The notes beneath the pieces were generated by a model. The model was not told where the DNA came from, did no database searches, and worked only from the letters and a program-made list of their open reading frames with translations. A DNA stretch of 42,015 nucleotides from Bacteroidota bacterium (GTDB lineage: Bacteria; Bacteroidota; Bacteroidia; Chitinophagales; Chitinophagaceae), in the NCBI GenBank assembly GCA_023433755.1, contig JAEYUA010000191.1, positions 1 through 42,015 on the forward strand. Reading direction: 5' to 3'. Positions 6,745 to 14,328 of this stretch are shown in pieces (within the stretch, counting starts at the first letter, position 1; each line of letters starts with the position of its first letter). Made by a program: the position numbers and the translations under genes.

Positions 6745-9309
6745 ATGGATTATATTGGTGAGCACCTGCTGCCCGGAAGGCTTGGACATTTATTCATTCT
6801 ACTTTCTTTGATCTCATCTGTGGCAGCAACAGTCTGCTATTTCCTCAGTGTTCAAAAAGCTAAACAGAACGGGAATGCTGGCTGGCAGAACAGTCTCCCC
6901 GGCTCACCTGGATCGCAATGGAGAAAGCTGGGCAGGATGTTCTTCATCATTGAAGCCATTTCCGTGGCTGCTGTTTTCGCCATTCTCTTTTACATCATCA
7001 GCAATCACTACTTCGAATACAAATACGTATGGCAGCATAGCAGCCGTGACCTGGAACCCAAATACCTGTTAAGCTGCTTCTGGGAAGGCCAGGAAGGTAG
7101 TTTCCTCCTGTGGAGTGTGTGGCATTGTGTATTGGGACTTGTATTCATCTGGAAACAGAAAAAATGGGAAGCACCAGTGATGGCCGTAGTTAGTTTTGTA
7201 CAGGTACTGCTTGCGACCATGCTGCTTGGGGATGTTTTTGGTATGCACATCGGGTCTAACCCGTTTGTGCTGATGCGCAATACCGATATGCTGGACAACG
7301 CGCCGGTGTTCTTTGATATTGAAACGGGTGCCCTTCGTGCGGATTATGTAAGCCTGCTTTACCGCGGCGACGGTAATGGTCTGAATATCCTGTTGCAGAA
7401 TTACTGGATGGTGATCCACCCGCCTGTACTTTTTCTTGGTTTCGCCTCCACACTCATTCCCTTTGCTTTCGCGGTGAGTGGACTATGGATGAAAAAATAT
7501 ACCGAGTGGACCAAGGCAGCACTGCCCTGGGCGCTTTTTTCCGCTGCCTTCCTTGGCCTGGGAATCATGATGGGTGCGGCATGGGCTTATGAATCGCTCA
7601 ACTTTGGCGGCTATTGGGCCTGGGATCCCGTGGAGAACGCAGTGCTGGTACCCTGGCTGGTGCTCATGGCCGGCATTCACACCCTGGTGATTTTTCGCCA
7701 TACCGGTAATGCACTTCGTACTACGAACCTGTTTTTCATTCTCACGTTTTTATTCATTTTATATTCCACCTACCTTACCCGTAGCGGCGACCTGCAGGAT
7801 ACCTCGGTACACGCATTTACCGGTGATGGTATCACGGTATGGCACCTGAGGATCCTGTTGCTGATCTTCGCCATCCCTTCATTGATATTATTCTTCAAAC
7901 GTTATAAACAGATCCCGCATATTGTGAAAGAAGAGGAAACCTCTTCCCGCGAGTTCTGGATGTTCGTGGGATCCCTGGTACTCTTCCTTTCTTCCATCCT
8001 GATCATCCTGATGACCTCCATCCCGGTGATCAACAAGCTGGCGGATTTTACAAGGATCACTTCTCTTTTCAACAAGGATGAACTTTTCAGGCCTTATGCC
8101 ATGGGCGAGGAGGCTGAACATGCTTACAACCGCATACAAATCTTCGTTGCCATTATCCTGGGCCTGTTCTCTGGTTTTGGCATGTATCTCAAATACAAAA
8201 GCACCCCAAGGGCCTATCTTAAAAAACTCATTCTTCCCCTGGTCATTGCTGTTATTGCTGCCAGCCTGGTTCTGGCTATCGGAGATATTAATTATACCAA
8301 GCAGGGGATAGGCTTCCAGGCAACTATCTGGGTGGCGGTGGCCGCAACTGTATTTGCTGCTATCACAAATGGCGCTTATATTTTTACAGGAGTGAGAGGA
8401 CGGGTGAAAAATGCCGGTGGTGCTATTTCCCACCTGGGTTTTGCCCTGATGTTACTGGGCATACTGATCTCCTCTTCCAAAAAAGAAGTGATCTCCCTCA
8501 ACAGGGGTGGCATTCCAGCCTATTTCGGTGAGGGCAGCAAGGAAAATCCGGGTGAGAACCTCACGCTTGTAAAAGGTTTGCGTACCGATATGGGCAAGTA
8601 TTGGGTGACCTATAACCGTGACTCGGTAGATCCCAGGAAATCCACTAAATGGTTTTACATCCTGGATTTTGAAAGCAAAGACGGCAAGGAAAAATTCACA
8701 CTAAAACCCAATGCTTTTGTAAATGAAAAAGGTCAGCGGGGACTTTCTGCCAACCCGGATGCCCGCCATTACCTCGATCATGATATCTTTCTTTATATCA
8801 CCTCTCTTCCAGACCCGGACCAGAAACAGGATACAGCCTCTTTTCGCCCTGTTAATATGAAAGTGGGTGATACCGTTTTCTATTCCAAGGGACTGGCGAT
8901 CCTGGATAGTATTTCAGTGAGAAATGATGTGCCTTCAGTTGACAGCGTGTATATAGCCAGTCTTACCGTAAAAGCACAAACAACCAGCATTTATAATATC
9001 AATACATACCTGATTCATGACAAAGGGGTCAACTATGTACAGCCTGATACATTGCAGCCCGAAAGCCTGGTGATGCAATTACAGAATGTAACGGCTGATG
9101 GTATTGAACTGGGTGTAAAAGAGTCTGATTCCATTATGGAATATGTGACCATGAAAGCCTACCGTTTCCCGTGGATCAATATACTTTGGGCGGGTACCAT
9201 TATCATGTTTATAGGCATGCTGATCAGCATGTACAAAAGGATGGAAAGGAAAAAACTGACCAACCGCGAAATCCGCCGGAAGGTAAGCCAGGCTGCCGTG
9301 GAAGTATAG
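6745..9309 (+). CDS. ccmF: Cytochrome c haem lyase CcmF/NrfE-type
   Basis: This 854-residue polytopic inner-membrane protein belongs to the CcmF/CcsA haem-handling family and should catalyse thioether attachment of haem to apocytochrome c with CcmE as donor. The tryptophan-rich haem motif is visible as GGYWAWDPVEN around residues 288-298, and an HPP motif (H225) marks one of the conserved haem-ligand histidines. About 14-15 membrane helices are interrupted by a large soluble periplasmic domain at about residues 590-800, with a last helix near 820-840. It forms a two-gene operon with ccmE. ccmA, ccmB, ccmC, ccmG and ccmH are not in the window, so they must be elsewhere or absent. A heptamer array starts four bases after its stop. 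Confidence 0.92.
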   Translation: MDYIGEHLLPGRLGHLFILLSLISSVAATVCYFLSVQKAKQNGNAGWQNSLPGSPGSQWRKLGRMFFIIEAISVAAVFAILFYIISNHYFEYKYVWQHSSRDLEPKYLLSCFWEGQEGSFLLWSVWHCVLGLVFIWKQKKWEAPVMAVVSFVQVLLATMLLGDVFGMHIGSNPFVLMRNTDMLDNAPVFFDIETGALRADYVSLLYRGDGNGLNILLQNYWMVIHPPVLFLGFASTLIPFAFAVSGLWMKKYTEWTKAALPWALFSAAFLGLGIMMGAAWAYESLNFGGYWAWDPVENAVLVPWLVLMAGIHTLVIFRHTGNALRTTNLFFILTFLFILYSTYLTRSGDLQDTSVHAFTGDGITVWHLRILLLIFAIPSLILFFKRYKQIPHIVKEEETSSREFWMFVGSLVLFLSSILIILMTSIPVINKLADFTRITSLFNKDELFRPYAMGEEAEHAYNRIQIFVAIILGLFSGFGMYLKYKSTPRAYLKKLILPLVIAVIAASLVLAIGDINYTKQGIGFQATIWVAVAATVFAAITNGAYIFTGVRGRVKNAGGAISHLGFALMLLGILISSSKKEVISLNRGGIPAYFGEGSKENPGENLTLVKGLRTDMGKYWVTYNRDSVDPRKSTKWFYILDFESKDGKEKFTLKPNAFVNEKGQRGLSANPDARHYLDHDIFLYITSLPDPDQKQDTASFRPVNMKVGDTVFYSKGLAILDSISVRNDVPSVDSVYIASLTVKAQTTSIYNINTYLIHDKGVNYVQPDTLQPESLVMQLQNVTADGIELGVKESDSIMEYVTMKAYRFPWINILWAGTIIMFIGMLISMYKRMERKKLTNREIRRKVSQAAVEV

Positions 9310-9313
9310 GGTA

Positions 9314-9348
9314 GTCCATGGACCATCGACCATCATCCATGGTCTATT
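9314..9348. repeat. Heptamer array, 5 units of GACCATC/GTCCATG
   Basis: Five contiguous 7-base units follow the ccmF stop (9307-9309) after four bases: one each of GTCCATG and ATCCATG, two of GACCATC and a final GTCTATT. CCATGG occurs near both ends, giving partial self-complementarity. No T-run follows immediately, so it does not look like a simple terminator. Confidence 0.7.
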
Positions 9349-9390
9349 TTCACTTTTCTTAAACAGCGTTTTAGTTAATTTGACTGTCTG

Positions 9391-9421
9391 TTTGAAGTGA
9401 TCAAACCGTTCTGTATTTTTA
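9391..9421 (+). promoter_or_regulatory. Promoter of the DUF4294 gene
   Basis: TTTG at 9391-9394 is followed after exactly 19 bases by TATTTTTA at 9414-9421, a one-base deviation from TAnnTTTG. The ATG begins four bases after the box, so the transcript is predicted to be leaderless or nearly so. Confidence 0.65.
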
Positions 9422-9425
9422 AACT

Positions 9426-10088
9426 ATGTCCGCCCGCTTTTATTTAAGCCTGCTGTTCTTCACCTTCCTGTCGCAGTTTGTATTTGCACAGGCCGGCCCT
9501 GACCGTTCCCAATGGGGGCCTAATGATACGATTATTGTTCCCGCCGTTTTTTATAATAATGAATGGCTGCCTTACAGCGAAATGGACATGCTCTATGTTT
9601 CCAATGTTTCCCAGAAAAAACTCAATAAGATCGTAAAAGAATACAACCGCCTGCGCAATGCCGTATATGTAACTTATCATTATGCACGCAGCGCCGGTGC
9701 AGTAATCAATGATGTGAATCATCACCTCACCAATGTAAAAGATAAAAAAGCCCGCAAGGATTATATCAAATCCAGGGAAGCGGAATTAAGAAAGCAGTTT
9801 GAAAAACCGCTTTCTGATTTATCCGTTTACCAGGGCAGGGTACTGATGAAACTGATCAACCGCCAGACCGGGAATGACTGTTACGAGATCATTAAAGAAT
9901 ACCGCGGTGGCCTTAATGCAAGAATGTACCAGACTGTTGCCTTTGTGTTCGGCTCCAGCCTGAAGCAGCACTATGATTCGCAGAATGATGATTTTGACCG
10001 GCAGATCGAAAATGTTGTAAAGGAAATTGACGGGGTATGGTATAATAATCCACAGCGTCCCTCTGTACCATTGACGCGGCACCAGTAA
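9426..10088 (+). CDS. DUF4294 domain-containing secreted protein
   Basis: This 220-residue protein has a Sec signal peptide (about residues 1-21, ending FVFAQA) and matches the Bacteroidota-restricted DUF4294 family, recognisable from VYQGRVLMKLINRQTGNDCYE and the following KEYRGGLNARMYQ region. The family is mostly helical and probably acts in the periplasm or cell envelope; no enzymatic activity is established. The start at 9426 fits a promoter four bases upstream. It lies between ccmEF and bshB1 on the same strand but has its own promoter and a 42-base gap to bshB1. The signal peptide and coding sequence are intact. Confidence 0.8.
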   Translation: MSARFYLSLLFFTFLSQFVFAQAGPDRSQWGPNDTIIVPAVFYNNEWLPYSEMDMLYVSNVSQKKLNKIVKEYNRLRNAVYVTYHYARSAGAVINDVNHHLTNVKDKKARKDYIKSREAELRKQFEKPLSDLSVYQGRVLMKLINRQTGNDCYEIIKEYRGGLNARMYQTVAFVFGSSLKQHYDSQNDDFDRQIENVVKEIDGVWYNNPQRPSVPLTRHQ

Positions 10089-10118
10089 ACTGCTTCATAC
10101 AGGAATCATTTAGCTTCT

Positions 10119-10126
10119 TATCTTTC
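10119..10126 (+). promoter_or_regulatory. -7-like box TATCTTTC for bshB1
   Basis: TATCTTTC differs from TAnnTTTG at the last base and ends four bases before the ATG, the same distance seen at three other genes here. No TTG partner is seen, so this call is tentative. Confidence 0.45.
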
Positions 10127-10130
10127 CGCA

Positions 10131-10862
10131 ATGAAACTGGATGTATTAGCCATTGCTGCCCATCCCGATGATGTGGAATTGGGATGCTCAGGCACTTTGA
10201 TCAAGGAAGTGAACCGTGGAAAGAAGGTTGGGATCGTGGACCTTACCCAGGGAGAACTTGGCACCAGGGGCACTATCGAAACAAGATATGCCGAAGCCGC
10301 TGCTGCTGCTGCCATCATGGGAATACAGGTAAGAGAAAACCTCAAAATGCGTGACGGTTTTTTTAAAAATGATGAAGAACACCAGATGCAGGTGGTGAAA
10401 GTGCTCAGGAAATACCAGCCCGAAATTGTAATTGCCAATATACTTGAAGACCGTCACCCGGATCATGGAAGGGGAGGCTGGCTGGTGTATGATGCCTGCT
10501 TTCTTTCAGGCCTGCGCCAGGTCAAAACCCACGATGAAAACGGAGAAGAACAGGAAAAATGGAGGCCTAAATTATTACTGCACTATATACAGGACCGTTT
10601 CTACGAACCGGATATCATCATTGACATCAGTGATGAATGGGAAAAAAGAATGGAATCGATAAAAGCCTATAAAACACAGTTCCATGATCCGGCGAGTACT
10701 GAACCGCAGACCTATCTTTCCAATCCCGAATTCATCCAGGCACTTGAAGCCAGGGCAAGATTGCTGGGAAAAAGAATTGGAGTGAAATACGGGGAAGGAT
10801 TTTTATCGAAAAAGAATATCGGTATTAAGGATCTCGATGCTTTAATACTGAACGAAACTTAA
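10131..10862 (+). CDS. bshB1: Bacillithiol biosynthesis deacetylase BshB1
   Basis: BshB1 is a zinc-dependent LmbE-like enzyme that deacetylates N-acetylglucosaminyl-malate in the second step of bacillithiol synthesis. The 243-residue protein has the metal-binding AHPDD motif (H11, D13, D14) and the conserved DRHPDHGRG (H109, D111, H112). KAYKTQF and the C-terminal GVKYGEGF also fit BshB1. Length is normal. bshA and bshC are not nearby. The gene ends just before a heptamer array shared with the convergent gene. Confidence 0.93.
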   Translation: MKLDVLAIAAHPDDVELGCSGTLIKEVNRGKKVGIVDLTQGELGTRGTIETRYAEAAAAAAIMGIQVRENLKMRDGFFKNDEEHQMQVVKVLRKYQPEIVIANILEDRHPDHGRGGWLVYDACFLSGLRQVKTHDENGEEQEKWRPKLLLHYIQDRFYEPDIIIDISDEWEKRMESIKAYKTQFHDPASTEPQTYLSNPEFIQALEARARLLGKRIGVKYGEGFLSKKNIGIKDLDALILNET

Positions 10863-10863
10863 T

Positions 10864-10898
10864 TTCCATCCAGTGGCCAATAACCATTAGCCATTGGC
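10864..10898. repeat. Heptamer array, about 5 units (CATTGGC/CATTAGC), containing a stop codon
   Basis: Units with 7-base period run from just after the bshB1 stop (10860-10862) into the convergent minus-strand gene, whose TAA (10887-10889) and last codons lie inside the array. The word is the same family (GCCAATR/GCYATTG) as at 17687, 34341 and 36071. Confidence 0.6.
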
Positions 10899-11405
10899 GG
10901 CTCTCACATACCGGATCTGCCATTTAGGGTTCCAGGTTTTGCCACTATCAGTAGAAGATTCCCAACTCCAGTCAAATGAATCTTTTTTGATATTATAGAA
11001 AACCATGCGGTTTAATATTTTACCGGTACTGCTTATCGCTGGCGGAACCTTTTGTTCTGCAGTAGTCAGCACCATGGAATCTCCCTGCATGCCCCCTGTT
11101 AAGTGAATATATCCTCCCTGGTTATCTACCCAGGTCTGTTGCCAATGTTTGTAGTTGGCATTATATACCGTCCAGCTTTTTCCTGAAAACCCAGTTTTAG
11201 GATCTTCAAAATTTTCCTGCAGGGTGCAGTTGCCATAAATCTTTTCGATCTTATTGGAGCCGTGCAGGCTGTCATTCCAGGTAAGCTTCCATTCGCCTAT
11301 CCAGAAGTTAAATTGGGAAATCTCAGGTGCCGAACAAGGTTTATTGGTTTGCGAAAAGAGGGTAGGTGCGGCCAGCAGGCAAATCAGCAATGACATCCAT
11401 TTCAT
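10887..11405 (-). CDS. Secreted hypothetical protein, DUF1579-like
   Basis: This 172-residue protein has a cleavable signal peptide (about residues 1-19, ending LFSQ). The FNFWIGEWKLTWND start of the mature domain, followed by repeated Trp/Tyr-rich strands, resembles lipocalin-like beta-barrels of the DUF1579 kind that open with a WIGEW motif. Function is unknown; a periplasmic location is expected. The last residues (AANG) are encoded by a heptamer array, so the C-terminus may be variable between strains. It is 70 bases downstream of the GNAT gene on the same strand. Confidence 0.75.
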   Translation of the reverse strand: MKWMSLLICLLAAPTLFSQTNKPCSAPEISQFNFWIGEWKLTWNDSLHGSNKIEKIYGNCTLQENFEDPKTGFSGKSWTVYNANYKHWQQTWVDNQGGYIHLTGGMQGDSMVLTTAEQKVPPAISSTGKILNRMVFYNIKKDSFDWSWESSTDSGKTWNPKWQIRYVRAANG

Positions 11406-11475
11406 AGTGAATGTTTTTGATCTGTTTCAATTTACTGTAACCATACCAGCCATCACCAGGTTATTCCATGAATGG

Positions 11476-11904
11476 TCATAATTGCTTTTGCATTTTATGA
11501 TGTCCCAGTCCTACCTCCTGGAACGGTTCTCCAAACACTGCGTAACCCTGTTTAGCATAAAATTCAATAACAGGATCACGGGCATGCATCATCATTGTTG
11601 TAAACCCATGGGCTTTTGCAACTGTTTCCGCGAATGATAATACAAGGGCCCCGATGCCATTGCCCTGGTATAAGGCTGATACAGCCATCTGCCTTAATTG
11701 TACCAGGTCAGGGCTCAATCTAGTAAGAACACAGCAGCCAATGATATTACCGGACTCAAATGCCCCGATGAATACATCATTTTTTTCCTTTTCCGGATTG
11801 ATGTAATAAAAGGGCACACCTATGGGTTCCAGTAAAGCTGTTTTCCTGAGTTGAAGCATCGCTTCATATTCCGCTGAACCAAATTGAATGATCCTGGTGT
11901 CCAT
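11476..11904 (-). CDS. GNAT family N-acetyltransferase
   Basis: This 142-residue cytoplasmic protein has the GNAT fold, with the acetyl-CoA pyrophosphate-binding motif QGNGIG near residue 80 after the beta-strand LVQLRQMAV. The C-terminal FYAKQGYAVFGEPFQEVGLGHHKM resembles the ElaA-like subgroup. Length is complete for a minimal GNAT domain. The acceptor substrate cannot be inferred. A TATTTTTG box at 11912-11919 lies seven bases upstream of the ATG. Confidence 0.88.
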   Translation of the reverse strand: MDTRIIQFGSAEYEAMLQLRKTALLEPIGVPFYYINPEKEKNDVFIGAFESGNIIGCCVLTRLSPDLVQLRQMAVSALYQGNGIGALVLSFAETVAKAHGFTTMMMHARDPVIEFYAKQGYAVFGEPFQEVGLGHHKMQKQL

Positions 11905-11911
11905 AATGCAT

Positions 11912-11919
11912 CAAAAATA
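11912..11919 (-). promoter_or_regulatory. -7 promoter box TATTTTTG for the GNAT gene
   Basis: The minus strand reads TATTTTTG, a full consensus match, ending seven bases before the ATG. A leaderless or near-leaderless transcript is predicted. Confidence 0.55.
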
Positions 11920-11986
11920 ATTATTGCATCCTGATCACTCATAAAGAAGGAAATATAGAATATGGGGGAAAAGGTATGAACCGGGG

Positions 11987-12042
11987 TCTTGCCGCTTGCA
12001 ACTTGCCGCTTGCAGCTTACACGTTGCTCCTTCACGCCTCAG
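11987..12042. repeat. Heptamer array, 8 units (GCTTGCA/ACTTGCC), overlapping a promoter
   Basis: Eight consecutive 7-base units occupy the divergent region between the GNAT and acyl-CoA dehydrogenase genes. The first four units are nearly identical and the later four degenerate. The sixth unit contains the TTG that serves as the -33 element of the dehydrogenase promoter. Confidence 0.7.
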
Positions 12043-12053
12043 TGCTATATTTG
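12024..12053 (+). promoter_or_regulatory. Promoter of the acyl-CoA dehydrogenase gene
   Basis: TTG at 12024-12026 is followed after 19 bases by TATATTTG at 12046-12053. Both sequence and spacing fit the consensus. The ATG at 12071 is 17 bases further on. Confidence 0.75.
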
Positions 12054-12070
12054 CCGCACAAATTCGAACC

Positions 12071-13225
12071 ATGGATTTTCAACTCAGCGAAGAGCATCTC
12101 ATGATCCAGCAGGCCGCCCGTGATTTTGCACAGAACGACTGCCTGCCCGGTGTTATTGAAAGAGATGATAAAATGATGTTTCCCCGTGAGCAGATCATGA
12201 AACTGGCGGACCTTGGATTTTTGGGGATGATGGTCAGTCCCGATTATGGTGGCGCCGGACTGGATACGGTTAGTTACGTACTGGCAATGGAAGAGATCAG
12301 CAAGGTGGATGCCAGCGTAAGTGTTTGCATGAGCGTGAATAACAGTCTTGTTTGTTATGGTCTTGAAGCATTTGGTACCGAAGAGCAGAAACAAAAATAT
12401 CTTACCCCCCTGGCGCAAGGTAAAAAAGACGGGGAATTATATACCGGGGCTTTTTTGCTGAGCGAACCCGAGGCCGGCAGTGATGCCACTTCACAAAGAA
12501 CCATTGCCGAAGACAAAGGAGATCATTTCCTGCTCAATGGAACCAAAAACTGGATCACCAATGGGGGCACGGCATCCGTTTACCTTGTGATTGCCCAAAC
12601 GGATCCTGTCAAAGGCCATAAGGGTATCAGTGTTTTTATTGTTGAAAAGAACTGGCCCGGCGTAGTAGTGGCCGCCAAGGAAAATAAACTGGGCATCCGT
12701 GCAAGCGATACCCATACCATTTTGTTCAATGATGTGAAAGTTCCCAAAGAGAACATGATTGGTGAGGCTGGATTTGGATTCAAGTTCGCCATGAAAACCC
12801 TTGCTGGCGGGAGGATTGGTATAGCATCGCAGGCCCTGGGCATTGCTTCAGGAGCTTATGAACTTTCATTGAAATATTCCAAGGAACGCAAGGCTTTTGG
12901 AACGGAGATCTCCAACCACCAGGCAATCGCTTTCAAGCTGGCTGATATGGCTACAAGGATAGAAGCATCCAGGCTTCTATGCATGAAAGCAGCTTTTGAC
13001 AAGGACCAGAAGAAAGATTATACACTGAGTTCTTCCATGGCCAAGGTTTACGCTTCGGAAACCGCCATGTGGACCACTGTTGAAGCCGTGCAGATTCATG
13101 GTGGTTATGGTTATGTAAAAGAATACCATGTGGAAAGGCTAATGCGTGATGCCAAGATCACCCAGATCTATGAGGGTACCAGTGAAGTGCAGCGTATTGT
13201 TATCAGCAGGTCGATCCTGAAATAA
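12071..13225 (+). CDS. Acyl-CoA dehydrogenase (short-chain type)
   Basis: This 384-residue FAD enzyme oxidises acyl-CoA to trans-2-enoyl-CoA in beta-oxidation or branched-chain amino acid breakdown. It aligns over its whole length with the short-chain/butyryl-CoA group: LSEPEAGSD in the middle domain and IYEGTSEVQR near the C-terminus, where E368 corresponds to the catalytic base. The ATG at 12071 gives the expected MDFQLSEEH start. A longer frame from 11996 would translate the heptamer array and promoter and is rejected. It is followed by an intrinsic terminator that abuts the yggS promoter. Electron-transfer flavoprotein genes are not nearby. Confidence 0.94.
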   Translation: MDFQLSEEHLMIQQAARDFAQNDCLPGVIERDDKMMFPREQIMKLADLGFLGMMVSPDYGGAGLDTVSYVLAMEEISKVDASVSVCMSVNNSLVCYGLEAFGTEEQKQKYLTPLAQGKKDGELYTGAFLLSEPEAGSDATSQRTIAEDKGDHFLLNGTKNWITNGGTASVYLVIAQTDPVKGHKGISVFIVEKNWPGVVVAAKENKLGIRASDTHTILFNDVKVPKENMIGEAGFGFKFAMKTLAGGRIGIASQALGIASGAYELSLKYSKERKAFGTEISNHQAIAFKLADMATRIEASRLLCMKAAFDKDQKKDYTLSSSMAKVYASETAMWTTVEAVQIHGGYGYVKEYHVERLMRDAKITQIYEGTSEVQRIVISRSILK

Positions 13226-13247
13226 CTGGTTGTAAATTTTTGTTCAT

Positions 13248-13273
13248 AAGGTCCTGGTGCGCCGGGACTTTTT
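13248..13273 (+). terminator. Intrinsic terminator of the acyl-CoA dehydrogenase gene
   Basis: AAGGTCCTGG pairs with CCGGGACTT across a TGCG loop (7 strong pairs including one G-U, plus A-U/G-U extension), followed by a T-run. The T-run merges into the -7 box of yggS at 13273-13280. Confidence 0.75.
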
Positions 13274-13280
13274 AATTTTG
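13273..13280 (+). promoter_or_regulatory. -7 promoter box TAATTTTG for yggS
   Basis: TAATTTTG fits TAnnTTTG and ends three bases before the chosen ATG, predicting a leaderless transcript. It directly follows the upstream terminator stem. Confidence 0.55.
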
Positions 13281-13283
13281 ACT

Positions 13284-13946
13284 ATGGCAGTTTTCAAAGA
13301 AAAATACCTGGCAATCAAAAAAGAACTGGATGAAAAATCTGTCACCCTGGTGGCGGTTTCCAAGATCCGCACAGCAAGGGAGATCAAAGAATTGTATGAC
13401 CTGGGCCATCGTGATTTTGGTGAGAACTATGTACAGGAACTGGTTGAAAAACAAAAATTGCTGCCCCAGGATATCAGGTGGCATTTTATCGGTCATCTTC
13501 AAAAAAACAAGATCAAATTCATTGCCCCCTTCATTCACCTGGTACAGGGGGTTGACAGTTTGAAATTGCTGGAGGCGATACAGAAACAGGGAGCTAAGGA
13601 GGGCCGTGTAATTGATTGTTTGCTGCAGGTCCATATTGCCCGGGAGGAAACCAAATTTGGTTTTTCTTCAGAAGAACTGGATCAACTGCTAAAGGTTGAC
13701 CTGGCATCTATGCCTAATGTCAGGGTCAAGGGCATGATGGGGATGGCTTCTTTTTCAGATGACCAGGAACAGGTGAAGATGGAATTCAAAACACTCAGGG
13801 AGATTTTTGAAAAATTCAAAGCAGGCCAGTCTTCTTCTTACTTCCAGGTTTTATCCATGGGTATGAGTGCTGATTACCGCCTGGCAATAGGGGAGGGCAG
13901 CAACATGGTACGGATCGGCAGCATGTTATTTGGTGAAAGGCGTTGA
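13284..13946 (+). CDS. YggS-family PLP homeostasis protein
   Basis: This 220-residue PLP-binding protein of the YggS/PROSC/YlmE family buffers pyridoxal phosphate and affects amino acid homeostasis; no catalytic activity is established. The PLP lysine is K27 in VAVSKIR. DFGENYVQE, WHFIGHLQKNKIK and MGMSADYRLAIGEGSNMVRIG, the last binding the phosphate, are all conserved. The ATG at 13284 is chosen over one at 13257, because the latter lies inside the terminator of the previous gene. A strong bidirectional-looking terminator follows. Confidence 0.92.
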   Translation: MAVFKEKYLAIKKELDEKSVTLVAVSKIRTAREIKELYDLGHRDFGENYVQELVEKQKLLPQDIRWHFIGHLQKNKIKFIAPFIHLVQGVDSLKLLEAIQKQGAKEGRVIDCLLQVHIAREETKFGFSSEELDQLLKVDLASMPNVRVKGMMGMASFSDDQEQVKMEFKTLREIFEKFKAGQSSSYFQVLSMGMSADYRLAIGEGSNMVRIGSMLFGERR

Positions 13947-13957
13947 CATCTTTCCAT

Positions 13958-13987
13958 AAAAAAAGACGCAGCATGCTGCGTCTTTTT
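13958..13987. terminator. Bidirectional terminator, perfect palindrome
   Basis: GACGCAGCATGCTGCGTC (13965-13982) is a perfect 18-base palindrome flanked by seven A on the left and five T on the right. It can end transcription from yggS on the plus strand and from the small minus-strand gene ending at 14028. Confidence 0.9.
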
Positions 13988-14027
13988 ACTTTCAGTAATC
14001 ATTGTGCGGATACATACCGGGAGGAAC

Positions 14028-14180
14028 TTATTTTTCTGCAGGAGTTCCTTTGAACCAGTATTGAATTTTCCTGAAATGATTTTTTCCCATCATCACAAGG
14101 TTCTCGTCTGTTGTTCTTGTAACATACAACAGGTAACAAATCACCGCAATCAACACTATAAAAAACCACATCGGAAACAT
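14028..14180 (-). CDS. Small single-pass membrane protein, 50 residues
   Basis: A 51-codon frame begins with MFPMWFFIVLIAVICYLLYV, a clear membrane helix, and continues into a basic tail with MGKNHFRKIQYWFKGTPAEK. An AGAGGAAAA stretch upstream could help initiation. It lies between the deacetylase terminator hairpin (14272-14291) and the bidirectional terminator (13958-13987), so it looks like a separate small transcription unit. I do not recognise the family and infer no function. Topology suggests a short periplasmic or no N-terminal part and a cytoplasmic C-terminus. It is easily missed by gene finders because of its size. Confidence 0.65.
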   Translation of the reverse strand: MFPMWFFIVLIAVICYLLYVTRTTDENLVMMGKNHFRKIQYWFKGTPAEK

Positions 14181-14271
14181 AACTATTTATTTTCCTCTGT
14201 AAAATCCAAAGACCGTTCCAATAAAATGGGTGATGCCGGTTTCAATGGAAATTCTATAGGAATTAATGATA

Positions 14272-14291
14272 AACCCCCTGTGTTGGGGGTT
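14272..14291 (-). terminator. Probable terminator of the deacetylase gene
   Basis: AACCCCC and GGGGGTT form a perfect 7-bp stem with a 6-base loop, 38 bases past the deacetylase stop. On the minus strand it is followed by TATCATTAATT rather than a pure T-run, so termination strength is uncertain. Confidence 0.5.
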
Positions 14292-14328
14292 GTATGTAGA
14301 AAACTGTTGCGATAGTTCAACAATAAAT

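Noticed and set aside
7888..8433. 181-codon minus-strand frame inside ccmF
   Set aside because: It is antisense to a clearly conserved part of CcmF and shows no domain.
11996..12070. N-terminal extension of the acyl-CoA dehydrogenase
   Set aside because: It would translate the heptamer array and the promoter; the family start is the ATG at 12071.
14004..14315. 103-codon plus-strand frame
   Set aside because: It runs through the antisense of the small membrane protein gene and a terminator hairpin, with unnatural composition.
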